A program made the position numbers and the translations under genes. This document shows positions 18,724 to 28,065 of a DNA stretch of 64,000 nt, in pieces. Source of the stretch: Xanthobacteraceae bacterium. Its GTDB lineage: Bacteria; Pseudomonadota; Alphaproteobacteria; Rhizobiales; Xanthobacteraceae. Positions within the stretch are counted from its first letter, which is position 1, and each line of letters starts with the position of its first letter. The notes beneath the pieces were generated by a model. That model searched no databases. It saw only the letters and a list, made by a program, of their open reading frames with translations, and had not been told where the DNA came from. The stretch covers positions 115,122-179,121 of the forward strand of contig JAIESC010000068.1 in assembly GCA_019746355.1 (NCBI GenBank), given 5' to 3'.

Positions 18724-18827
18724 GGCCTTCGTTCGGGAATCGGTGCGAGCGTTCTGTGACGGCTCTGGCGCAAATTTAAGATCGTCGCGTGACGTACGCC
18801 AGCTTTTGCTCGCCGACGCAGGTAACA

Positions 18828-20246
18828 TCAGCCGCCGCGCGGGTCGGAGGCACGGCCCGTGGCCGGCAGCCGGTTGGCCATTTCCGCCCCTGCATCCTTC
18901 GGCAGGAAGGCGAAAACCAGCGCCGAGCTTGCGGCGACCAGCCCCACGAGAATGAAGCCCGGCGGGAAGTCGGCGGCCGTGATGGCCGCGCGTTCGCTGA
19001 GGCGCGATGTCACCTCCACCGTCAGCGCCGCGCCGGCCACGCCGGTCGCAAGCGACACCTGCTGGGCGACGGCGGCGAACGCGGTGGCCCGGCTCATGCG
19101 CGCGGCGGGCACTTCGGCATAGGCGAGCGCATTGACCGCGGTGAACTGCAGGGACCGGAAAAAGCCGCCGATCATCAGGATCGTCACCATGACTGCGAAC
19201 GACGTGGTGGCGGAAAACCCGGCGCAGGCGACGATGAACAGTCCGCCGAGGATGGCATTGGCGACCAGCACGGTGCGGAAGCCGAACCGCTTGAGCACCC
19301 AGGGTGCGGCCGCCTTGACGATCAGCGCGCCCATGGTCGAGGTGAAGGTGATCAGGCCGGACTGAAACGGCGTGAGGTTGAAGCCGACCTGAAGAAGAAG
19401 CGGGAGGAGAAACGGCATCGCGCCGACGCCGATGCGGAACAGGAAGCCGCCGGTGACGCTCGCGCGGAACGTCGGCAGCTTCAGCAGGCCGAAATCGATC
19501 ACCGGCGCGGGCGCCCGCCGCGCATAAGGAATATAGAGTCCCAGCGCGATCAGGCCGGTCCCGATCATCGCCACGACAATGGGCCAGGGCACGATCTCGA
19601 AGCCCGCGACCGAGAAGCCAAACGTCAGGCCCGCGACGGCGACGCCCGCCAGCACCATGCCCACCGCATCGAACCGTTCCGGCACCTCGGCACGGACATC
19701 CTCGATGTAGCGCAGGACCAGGACGATGCCGATCAGCCCCATCGGCACGTTGATCAGGAAGATCCAGTGCCACGACGCATAGGTGGTGATGAAGCCGCCG
19801 ATCGGCGGGCCCAGCAGCGGCCCGATCATGGCGGGGATCGACACCCAGGCCATGGCGTTGACCAACTCCCGCCGGTCGATGGTGCGCACCAGCACCAGCC
19901 TGCCGACCGGGGTCATCATCGCTCCGCCGATACCCTGGACGATCCGGGCGAGCACGAAGTGCCAGAGCTGGGTCGACAGTGCGCAGCCGATCGAGCCGAT
20001 AATGAACACGGCGATCGCGGCGGCGAACACCGTCCGCGCGCCGAACCGGTCGGCGGTCCAGCCGCTCATCGGGATGAAGACCGCAAGCGAGAGCAGGTAG
20101 GAGGTCACCGCAAGCTTCAACGTCAGCGGGCTCGTGCCGATATCGGCGGCAATCGCCGGCAGCGAGGTGGCGATCACCGTCGAGTCCATGTTGTCCATGA
20201 ACAGCGACACCGCGACGATCATCGGGACGAGGCGTTTGCTGGTCAT
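18828..20246 (-). CDS. DHA2-family MFS multidrug exporter
   Basis: A 472-residue transporter with about 14 hydrophobic segments, of the EmrB/QacA drug:H+ antiporter-2 family. Visible motifs are LFMDNMDSTVIATSLPAIA in segment 1 (a variant of the family D-x-T-[VI]-[VI]-N-x-A-L-P motif D1), GWTADRFGARTVF (motif A) and GPLLGPPIGGFI (motif C). No adaptor (EmrA) gene is adjacent, so it probably acts alone in the inner membrane. Substrates cannot be predicted. Confidence 0.92.
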   Translation of the reverse strand: MTSKRLVPMIVAVSLFMDNMDSTVIATSLPAIAADIGTSPLTLKLAVTSYLLSLAVFIPMSGWTADRFGARTVFAAAIAVFIIGSIGCALSTQLWHFVLARIVQGIGGAMMTPVGRLVLVRTIDRRELVNAMAWVSIPAMIGPLLGPPIGGFITTYASWHWIFLINVPMGLIGIVLVLRYIEDVRAEVPERFDAVGMVLAGVAVAGLTFGFSVAGFEIVPWPIVVAMIGTGLIALGLYIPYARRAPAPVIDFGLLKLPTFRASVTGGFLFRIGVGAMPFLLPLLLQVGFNLTPFQSGLITFTSTMGALIVKAAAPWVLKRFGFRTVLVANAILGGLFIVACAGFSATTSFAVMVTILMIGGFFRSLQFTAVNALAYAEVPAARMSRATAFAAVAQQVSLATGVAGAALTVEVTSRLSERAAITAADFPPGFILVGLVAASSALVFAFLPKDAGAEMANRLPATGRASDPRGG

Positions 20247-20335
20247 GGACTCGTCATCAATGGTCCGGGCGCCTCCCTGGCGCCACTATAGGGGCGGCCG
20301 GTGGATGAAATTGAGATTTCCACGGAATTTCCTAG

Positions 20336-21979
<1,644 letters not shown>

Positions 21980-21981
21980 AC

Positions 21982-23007
21982 GTGAGCGTCGGCAAGCGCA
22001 TCCTGCTGGCGTCGCGCCCGGTTGGCGAGCCTCAGGAGAGCGACCTTCGCATCGAGGACATGCCGGTGCCGACGCCGGGGCCCGGCGAGATGCTGCTGCG
22101 GACGCTGTGGCTGTCGCTCGATCCGTATATGCGCGGCCGCATGAGCGACGCGCCCTCTTACGCGACGCCGGTCGCAATCGGCCAGGTCATGGAAGGCCGC
22201 ACCGTCAGCGAAGTCGTTGCGTCTCATCTCGAAGGCTACGCGCCCGGCGACATCGTGCTGAGCCCCAGCGGCTGGCAAACCCATGCGCTGAGCCAGGGCG
22301 GGCTCACGCGCAAGATCGATCGGTCGATCGCGCCGGTTTCGACCGCGCTCGGCGTGCTCGGCATGCCGGGCATGACGGCCTACGTGGGGCTGCTCGACAT
22401 CGGCCAGCCGAAGACCGGCGAGACCGTCGTGGTGTCGGCGGCGTCCGGTGCGGTGGGCTCGGCGGTCGGCCAGATCGCGAAGATCAAAGGCGCGCGTGCC
22501 GTGGGCATCGCCGGCGGTCCGGCCAAATGCCGCTACGTGGTCGACGAGCTCGGTTTCGACGCCTGCATCGACCACCACGCGCCCGACATGGCCGAGCGGC
22601 TCAAGGCTGCATGTCCGAACGGCATCGACGTCTATTTCGAGAATGTCGGTGGCGCGGTGTTCGAAGCGGTGTTTCCGCTCCTCAACAATTTCGCCCGCGT
22701 GCCGGTCTGCGGGCAGATCGCGACCTACAACGCCAGCGAGATGCCGGCGGGCACGTTGCGGACCTCGCAAGTGACGCGCGCGATCCTCACCAAGCGGCTC
22801 ACCTTGCGCGGCTTCATCGTGACCGACTTCGCCGCGCGCCAGGGCGATTTCCTGCGCGATGTCTCCGCCTGGGTGCGCGAGGGCCGCATCAAGTATCGCG
22901 AGGATATCGTCGACGGGCTCGAGAAGGCACCGCGCGCGCTGATCGGCCTGCTGCGCGGCGAGAACTTCGGCAAGATGCTGGTGCGTGTCGCAGCGCCGGA
23001 GCGCTGA
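21982..23007 (+). CDS. NADP-dependent oxidoreductase, CurA/leukotriene B4 dehydrogenase-like
   Basis: A 341-residue medium-chain reductase without zinc ligands. The cofactor site is SAASGAVGSAVGQIAK. The N-terminal LSLDPYMRGRM and the FENVGGAVFEAV motif are typical of the PTGR/CurA (YncB) group that reduces the double bond of alpha,beta-unsaturated carbonyls with NADPH. Translation starts at a GTG at 21982, 2 bases after the guaB stop, so it is probably co-transcribed with guaB. Confidence 0.93.
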   Translation: MSVGKRILLASRPVGEPQESDLRIEDMPVPTPGPGEMLLRTLWLSLDPYMRGRMSDAPSYATPVAIGQVMEGRTVSEVVASHLEGYAPGDIVLSPSGWQTHALSQGGLTRKIDRSIAPVSTALGVLGMPGMTAYVGLLDIGQPKTGETVVVSAASGAVGSAVGQIAKIKGARAVGIAGGPAKCRYVVDELGFDACIDHHAPDMAERLKAACPNGIDVYFENVGGAVFEAVFPLLNNFARVPVCGQIATYNASEMPAGTLRTSQVTRAILTKRLTLRGFIVTDFAARQGDFLRDVSAWVREGRIKYREDIVDGLEKAPRALIGLLRGENFGKMLVRVAAPER

Positions 23008-23018
23008 CGGTGCGCCAA

Positions 23019-23385
23019 CATCGCAGATATTTCTTCACCCCGGTAACGCACGTCGTAGTCGCCGGGCGGAAGCGGCGCCTCCTCCATTCGCGGCAGTAGA
23101 AGGAAACGGATCGGCTGCCAGTCGCCAAAGCCCTGATCGAGTGTGGCCTTTTGACGGATCGGCATCGTCCGGTAGCCCTCGGCCATGTTGCTGAGCCGCA
23201 GCGACATGCGGGCATCGCCTCCGTCCCGGCTGACACGGAAATCGCCGGCCACGACGGGCCCGCAGGGCTCGGTGAAAACGCGGTGGACATAACAAAAGTG
23301 CCTGCTCGAATTGTTTCGAGCCGAAGACGCCGTCCATGGCCCACCAAGTTTCCGAAAATGTTTGCAAAGCGCGACGCCAATCCAC
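23019..23385 (-). pseudogene. Degenerate copy C of the membrane-protein paralogue
   Basis: Read on the minus strand, this segment resembles the C-terminal two thirds of the intact protein at 26809-27531: MPIRQKATLDQGFGDWQPI matches MPIRADARLDDTFGPWQRI and LPPGDYDVRYRG matches LPPGEYEVRFR. Near the C-terminus an extra G (CCGGGGTGAAG against CCGGGTGAAG in the intact copy) shifts the VKKYL ending out of frame, and the usual stop is lost. Upstream, the CYV region appears only in a different frame from the preceding segment, suggesting a second shift. It is the most diverged of three copies and abuts the 3' end of the CurA-like gene. Confidence 0.65.
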
Positions 23386-23397
23386 CAGCGTCGCAAA

Positions 23398-23660
23398 TCA
23401 GAAATACTTCTTCACCCGGAAGCGCACTTCATATTCGCCGGGCGGCAGCGGCGGCATGTTCTCCCGTGGATTGGGCACTAACTCGATGCGCTGCCAGGGC
23501 CCGAACGTGTCGTCGAGCCTGGCGTCGGCCCGGATCGGCATCTTCCAGTGGCCTTCCTGTCTGCGGTCGAGGCCGAGCGACATCGTCTGGCTGTCGGCCT
23601 TGCTCGCGACTAGGAAACTCCCGGCGATCACCGGGTGGTCGCCGTCACGCCGCCACCCTC
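23398..23660 (-). pseudogene. 5'-truncated copy A of the membrane-protein paralogue
   Basis: The last 80 or so codons of a gene homologous to 26809-27531, ending in its own stop at 23398 (PPGEYEVRFRVKKYF then stop). Homology fades upstream near 23660 (RRDGDHPVIAG against RRENDRPVITG), exactly where the methyltransferase gene ends. The membrane-spanning N-terminus and start codon are missing. The first 144 bases (23404-23547) are about 96% identical to 26815-26958, with most differences silent. The rest is far less similar. Confidence 0.8.
23404..23547. repeat. Direct repeat, left copy (partner 26815-26958)
   Basis: 144 bases with 6 mismatches to 26815-26958, offset 3411 bases, in the same orientation, flanking the restriction-modification genes. 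Beyond 23547 similarity falls sharply although the same protein family continues to about 23660. This pattern suggests recent gene conversion or a partly homogenised long target duplication. Confidence 0.85.
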
Positions 23661-24865
23661 TGTCTTGCTCGGTTCCCCAGCCCCTCGCCAGGATGCGCGG
23701 CGTGATCGCCGACCAGCGAGTGGTAGGCCGACGGCACGTCGGCGACACGCTCGGGTGGTGGCACCACCTCACGTCGTGGTGGCAAGAGGTGCAGTTCTTT
23801 CTTTTTGATCGGCACCCCCAAGAGTTGCTGCCGAATCTCCCGGGCGATGATCTCTGCGACGAGCGATGGAACCGCATTGCCGAGCATGCGCTGTACGTCG
23901 TGGCGACTGCAGTCGAACTGCAGACCGTTGGGGAAGGTCTGAAGACGGCACAGTTCCTGAGGTGAAAGACGCCGACTAGTCCAGTGGAAAGGCCCGGTCG
24001 CGGGGCCTGGTTGCGCCTGGATGGTCCACGATGGGCGGTTCTTGGCGAGCTTCAGCAGAAAGCTCCAGTAGCGTGTGCGCCAGCCGAACAGCGGCATGCC
24101 GGCACCTCGCGCCGTGTGCCAGAGATAGTTCTCGCCCTCGGGAATGCTCGGTAGTAGGTCCGCCCACTTCCCACCCATCTTGAGTGAGGAATCGTTCAGC
24201 CGGTCCGGCAGGTCGCCGAGTGCGTCCCAGGTCGTGCGGTAGGGCTCAAGGTCTGCACCCAGAGTGATGTCATCGAGCTTGCCGTGCGTCGGCTTGGGGA
24301 GCTTGAATTGCTTGCCGTCGCGGCTTGCAACGATGAAGACACGCTCGCGGTGCTGTGGCACGCCATAGCTCGCCGCGTCGATTACCTGCCAAACGGGCCG
24401 GTACTTTGAGCCTGTTTTGCGGTTGATCTGGTCGACACCTGCGAGGATACGGTTGAGCCCTTCGCTCTTGCCCCTGTAGGCAAGCCCGTAGACGTTCTCA
24501 AGCACAAACGCCTTCGGCTGCACGTCGCGAAGGACGCGCAGGTAGGCTGTCAGCGTGTCAGAACGGGGATCGTCGAGTCGCATGGCATCGCCGCGCGCCC
24601 AATAGCCCGATTTGGAGAATGGCTGACATGGAGGACCACCAATGAGCACGTCGGCCTCGCCTTTCTTCAGGTTGGCCACCCGCAAAAGATCCTTAGACTT
24701 AACGTCGTGGAGGTCACGCTCTATCACCGGCCAGCGGCGGTTGAGGCGCAGAGTGCGGCAACAGACGGCATCCATCTCGACAGCAACCGAGGTCTCGAAC
24801 CCAGCAGCCTCGAAGCCGAAGTCCAGGCCGCCTACACCTGTGAACAGGCTGATTGCCTTAAGCAT
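23645..24865 (-). CDS. DNA (cytosine-5)-methyltransferase
   Basis: A 406-residue m5C methyltransferase. Conserved motifs are in standard order: I (SLFTGVGGLDFGFEAAGF, 6-23), IV with the catalytic C80 (GGPPCQPFSKSG), VI (LENVYGL, 122-128), VIII (QHRERVF, 171-177) and X (MLGNAVPSLVAEI, 327-339). The region at about 225-300 should be the target-recognition domain. I start at 24865 (MLKAISLF); an upstream extension would precede the promoter. After motif X there is an atypical basic/proline-rich tail of about 55 residues whose last codons overlap the truncated paralogue copy. It protects host DNA against the divergent endonuclease. The recognition sequence is unknown. Confidence 0.94.
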   Translation of the reverse strand: MLKAISLFTGVGGLDFGFEAAGFETSVAVEMDAVCCRTLRLNRRWPVIERDLHDVKSKDLLRVANLKKGEADVLIGGPPCQPFSKSGYWARGDAMRLDDPRSDTLTAYLRVLRDVQPKAFVLENVYGLAYRGKSEGLNRILAGVDQINRKTGSKYRPVWQVIDAASYGVPQHRERVFIVASRDGKQFKLPKPTHGKLDDITLGADLEPYRTTWDALGDLPDRLNDSSLKMGGKWADLLPSIPEGENYLWHTARGAGMPLFGWRTRYWSFLLKLAKNRPSWTIQAQPGPATGPFHWTSRRLSPQELCRLQTFPNGLQFDCSRHDVQRMLGNAVPSLVAEIIAREIRQQLLGVPIKKKELHLLPPRREVVPPPERVADVPSAYHSLVGDHAAHPGEGLGNRARQRVAA

Positions 24866-24899
24866 TTCTTGATGACCCCACACAGCCGTCGTGAGAACA

Positions 24900-24928
24900 A
24901 ATATAGAACGCCCCGCTTCGCGCGTCAA
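24900..24928 (-). promoter_or_regulatory. Strong sigma70-type promoter for the methyltransferase
   Basis: On the minus strand TTGACG (24928-24923) and TATATT (24905-24900) are separated by exactly 17 bases. The expected start point is about 28 bases before the methyltransferase ATG at 24865. No similarly good promoter is visible for the divergent endonuclease gene. Confidence 0.7.
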
Positions 24929-25067
24929 CGGAGGCGCCAAGATGGGTGCGCAGGCCCGAATCGCTGCGCGTCATGATAATCGTACATGCGGGCAGACTCG
25001 CCGGCGACATGGATGCCCAACGTGTCCATAGCGTGCTGGTCCAGCCCATTCCCGGAGAGTTGTAGGT

Positions 25068-26279
25068 ATGAGCAGTGACGATGTATCCGTCGGCGAGGAG
25101 ACGTCATTCTCGTGGAAGGTCTATTCCGTCAGCGCTCGCGACAAGGCGCCACTGATTCAGTTCATCCGCGAAGGCCTTGAGGCGCGCGGCTGCACAATCC
25201 ATCACATAAGCCCCGCCAATCGAGCGCCGTTCCACATCGTTCTTGACATGCCGGGCGGCGAGCGACTCAGTGTCCTTGTCTACGCTTTCCTTGCCAACTC
25301 CAAGCCGACCACGCACCGGCCCACCGATGAGCACCGGTTCCAGATCAAGTACGGTGGCGATCTCTCTGGCGTCATCGACGTCGCCGTCGATCCACGCGGC
25401 GTCACGACGACGATCTTCGTAGGCATCGATGTTGAGCGGAACTTGTTCGTGGCCGCCGATCCGCTGATGAACAGCCCGTCGCCAATGTCGCGCTCGGTAG
25501 AGTTCAAGACTGAGAAGGTCGAGCGGATTCTCACCAAAGGCTGGTGCGCATGGGAACGCGACCGGCGCGAGGCCAAGACAACGACGCGTCGGGCTTTCGA
25601 GTTGCTGCCAGACATCCGCACCGAGATACTCATCGGCGGACGGCAGGATAGGTTGCTGGATCTGATCTTGCTTGAGCGCGTCGCCGGCGGGCTCGATCCC
25701 GGCGAGCGACATCTCATAGCCGATAAGTTCCGCGAGTTGCCTGGCAAGCGCGCAGCAAGCAAGATATCGCACAAGCTGCTTGACGAGCTGAGCATCGCGC
25801 CCGAGGCGCTGCTCGATCTCATCAATTCCGCCAGCCGACTGAAAATGGCCGTGCGCGGCTGGGTAGCCGAGGCGCATCTCGAGGCATACCTCAAGAGTGT
25901 CGAGGGGGTTACCGAGTGCGTCCGCCTGCAGGGCGACGGCAAGCCCGACATCAGCTTGCGCTGGAAGCACGGCAAACCGATCCTCGTCGAATGCAAGAAT
26001 GTCCTACGTACGACATATGCGGGCGGCGTTCCAAAGCTCGATTTCCAGCGAACCCGCGCCTCCAAGTCAGATCCGTGCTCGCGTTACTACACACCGAGCG
26101 ATTTCCAATTGGTCGCCGCGTGCTTGCACCCCGTGACGGAGCAGTGGGAGTTCAAGTTCGCGCTGACCAGAGAGCTGCCGACACACGGGAGTTGTCCGGG
26201 GCGGATAGACAACAATATTCGAGTTGGGGGTAGCAGCTTCTCATCACAAATCGATGCCGTGCTTGACAGGCTGGCTTGA
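25068..26279 (+). CDS. Probable type II restriction endonuclease (PD-(D/E)XK)
   Basis: A 403-residue protein I do not recognise by name, but with a nuclease signature: PD at 293-294 and E-C-K at 308-310 in GKPDISLRWKHGKPILVECK, the spacing of the PD-(D/E)XK fold, with a possible helical acidic residue in GWVAEAHLEAYL (265-276) before it. The N-terminal 150 residues contain HRPTDEHRFQIKYGG and look like a separate domain, possibly for DNA recognition. An RBS GGAGAG precedes the start. Its place between an m5C methyltransferase and a vsr gene makes it the restriction partner. No catalytic data can be inferred beyond this. Confidence 0.8.
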   Translation: MSSDDVSVGEETSFSWKVYSVSARDKAPLIQFIREGLEARGCTIHHISPANRAPFHIVLDMPGGERLSVLVYAFLANSKPTTHRPTDEHRFQIKYGGDLSGVIDVAVDPRGVTTTIFVGIDVERNLFVAADPLMNSPSPMSRSVEFKTEKVERILTKGWCAWERDRREAKTTTRRAFELLPDIRTEILIGGRQDRLLDLILLERVAGGLDPGERHLIADKFRELPGKRAASKISHKLLDELSIAPEALLDLINSASRLKMAVRGWVAEAHLEAYLKSVEGVTECVRLQGDGKPDISLRWKHGKPILVECKNVLRTTYAGGVPKLDFQRTRASKSDPCSRYYTPSDFQLVAACLHPVTEQWEFKFALTRELPTHGSCPGRIDNNIRVGGSSFSSQIDAVLDRLA

Positions 26280-26303
26280 TTATCGTCGGAAACGAGATCA
26301 GAT

Positions 26304-26732
26304 TTAGTTTAGTTTGCTGACCGCTTTTCGCGATCGAAGAAACCTCGCCAGCGTCTTGCTCAGCTTTCGGTTGTCCATAGTCTCGCACTCCCATACGACG
26401 AGCACGCCCCAGCCCAATTCGTGAAGCAGCGCAACACTCGCTTCGTCGCGCCGACGATTGCGTTCGAGCTTTGGCCCCCAGTATTCTGGCTTCGATCTCG
26501 GCAGCTTGCGGCCATCTGCGCAGTCATGACGATGCCAGAAGCAGCCGTGAACAAGGATCACCTTGCGATGGCGAGCCAGCACCATGTCGGGGCTGCCGGG
26601 TAGCCTCGATTGATGCAGCCGATATCGGTATCCCATGCTATGGACGAGGCTCCGGACGATCATCTCCGGCCTAGTGTTGGTCTTGCGGATGCGCCGCATC
26701 CGCTCAGTCAAGCTGAGTCTTTCGTGCTTCAC
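26304..26732 (-). CDS. vsr: Very short patch repair (Vsr) mismatch endonuclease
   Basis: A 142-residue endonuclease that nicks 5' of the T in T:G mismatches arising from deamination of 5-methylcytosine. Family features are present: TRPEMIVRSLVHSMGYRYRLH at the N-terminus, the catalytic aspartate in LPGSPDMVLARH, and the histidine and zinc site in VHGCFWHRHDC. It ends 25 bases from the convergent endonuclease gene, so it is transcribed separately from it. Its presence supports the idea that the neighbouring methyltransferase makes m5C in vivo. In E. coli the partner is Dcm; here it goes with a complete R-M set. Confidence 0.95.
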   Translation of the reverse strand: MKHERLSLTERMRRIRKTNTRPEMIVRSLVHSMGYRYRLHQSRLPGSPDMVLARHRKVILVHGCFWHRHDCADGRKLPRSKPEYWGPKLERNRRRDEASVALLHELGWGVLVVWECETMDNRKLSKTLARFLRSRKAVSKLN

Positions 26733-26808
26733 GCGAAGATTCCCTTACCGCGCCTCAGCGCCATACTATGCTGTTCCACCGCTGCAACGGCTTTGATGCT
26801 GGCGTTCG

Positions 26809-27531
26809 CTAGAGATACTTCTTCACCCGGAAGCGCACCTCGTATTCGCCGGGCGGCAGCGGCGGCATGTTCTCGCGTGGGTTGGGGACGAACTCGATGC
26901 GCTGCCAGGGCCCGAACGTGTCGTCGAGCCTGGCGTCGGCCCGGATCGGCATCTTCCAATGGCTCTCCGCTTCGCGGTTCAGGCGAAGCGCCAGGGCTTG
27001 ACTGTCGCTCTTGCTGGTGACCAGGCAGCTTCCGGTAATCACCGGCCGGTCGTTCTCGCGACGCAGGTCGGACACGTAGCAGCCTTTGCCGGATTTCTCC
27101 GCCCACAGCACCACGTCGACCTTGTCGCGGCGCGGCTGCGGCGTGCCGGGTGGCAGACGGATTTCGTATTGCACGCTCGGGGTCCCTGAGCTTTTCGGCC
27201 AGTCGAAGGTGACAAGCATCAGGCCGCCGACGAGGACCGCGGCCGCTGCCACACCGATGAGCGAAAGCCGCCGCGCCTCCATGCTGCTCCGCATGCAGAC
27301 GAGCGCCAGGAAGACGCCGAGCAGCAGGCCGACGAGCCCGCCGCCGAACGTGCTCCAGATCAGCATGTCCTTGAGCTCGGCGATGTCGCGGTCGGTCCAC
27401 GCCGCGATCGCATAGGCCAGCGCCTCGCCGCCGAACAGGCCGAGCCAGCCGCCGATGAGCGCTCCCGCGACGCCCACGAGATGGCGGGTCGGGGCGCTGA
27501 ACGGCGGGGGCGGAGTCGGACGCGAGGCCAT
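26809..27531 (-). CDS. Membrane-anchored protein, intact copy B of a three-copy set
   Basis: A 240-residue protein of unknown function. The N-terminal half has three hydrophobic segments (about 17-42, 57-82 and 90-108). The C-terminal 130 residues form a soluble domain with the motifs MPIRADARLDDTFGPWQRI and LPPGEYEVRFRVKKYL. The C-terminal domain recurs, truncated, at 23398-23660 and, degenerate, at 23019-23385. This is the only full-length copy, and marks the right side of the restriction-modification island. The soluble domain looks like a beta-sandwich carried on the membrane, but I assign no function. Confidence 0.75.
   Translation of the reverse strand: MASRPTPPPPFSAPTRHLVGVAGALIGGWLGLFGGEALAYAIAAWTDRDIAELKDMLIWSTFGGGLVGLLLGVFLALVCMRSSMEARRLSLIGVAAAAVLVGGLMLVTFDWPKSSGTPSVQYEIRLPPGTPQPRRDKVDVVLWAEKSGKGCYVSDLRRENDRPVITGSCLVTSKSDSQALALRLNREAESHWKMPIRADARLDDTFGPWQRIEFVPNPRENMPPLPPGEYEVRFRVKKYL
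26815..26958. repeat. Direct repeat, right copy (partner 23404-23547)
   Basis: Right copy of the 144-base near-identical repeat, inside the 3' end of the intact gene. Recombination between the two copies would delete the methyltransferase, endonuclease and vsr genes as a 3.4-kb circle and leave one intact paralogue. Confidence 0.85.
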
Positions 27532-27626
27532 TTTCCGGAACTGGGACGAGGCGGGCTCGTTTTGAAGCCTACACTATCGCTCGCGCCCTTGAGCCGCTAG
27601 TAAACCGGGCGAAACGGAGCTTCGGC

Positions 27627-28052
27627 ATGTCCATCCCTGCGATTCTCGCGCCCCTGTTTGTCCAGGTGCTGCTCACCTTTGCGCTGATGCTCGGCATGAT
27701 GGTTTTGCGCGGCACCGCCTTGATCCGGGGCAAGACGCGCACGGAAAGCATCGCCATGCGCGAGCTGAACTGGCCGTATCGGGCGACGCTGTTTGCCAAT
27801 TGCTTTAGCAACCAGTTCGAGTTGCCGGTCCTGTTCTACGTTCTGACCACTCTGGCCATGGTCACGAAGCACGCGGACCTCCTCTTCGTGCTGCTGGCCT
27901 GGGTGTTCGTCGCGATGCGGTTGCTGCAGGCGCTGGTGCATGTAACCAGCAACGACGTGCGCTTCCGTGGCGGCTTCTATGGCGTCGGCGCGATCGTGCT
28001 GCTGGTGATGTGGCTGATCTTCATCGTCAAGATCATGCTCGGCGTGCCGTGA
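27627..28052 (+). CDS. MAPEG-family membrane protein
   Basis: A 141-residue four-helix integral membrane protein. The family signature region RELNWPYRATLFANCFSNQF, the LPVLFYVLT helix and the FVAMRLLQALVHVTSNDVRFR stretch match the MAPEG (glutathione/eicosanoid metabolism) superfamily. Bacterial members are of unclear function. It lies 13 bases upstream of the RsmB-like gene on the same strand. Confidence 0.85.
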   Translation: MSIPAILAPLFVQVLLTFALMLGMMVLRGTALIRGKTRTESIAMRELNWPYRATLFANCFSNQFELPVLFYVLTTLAMVTKHADLLFVLLAWVFVAMRLLQALVHVTSNDVRFRGGFYGVGAIVLLVMWLIFIVKIMLGVP

Positions 28053-28065
28053 TGAGGGGCTCCGC

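Noticed and set aside
17467..19773. TPR protein extended to 19773 as one large protein
   Set aside because: The upstream part is an out-of-frame reading of the DHA2 exporter. The signal peptide at 18723 gives the real start.
23645..24940. Methyltransferase start at 24940
   Set aside because: That start lies upstream of the sigma70-type promoter. MLKAISLFTGVGG at 24865 is the family N-terminus.
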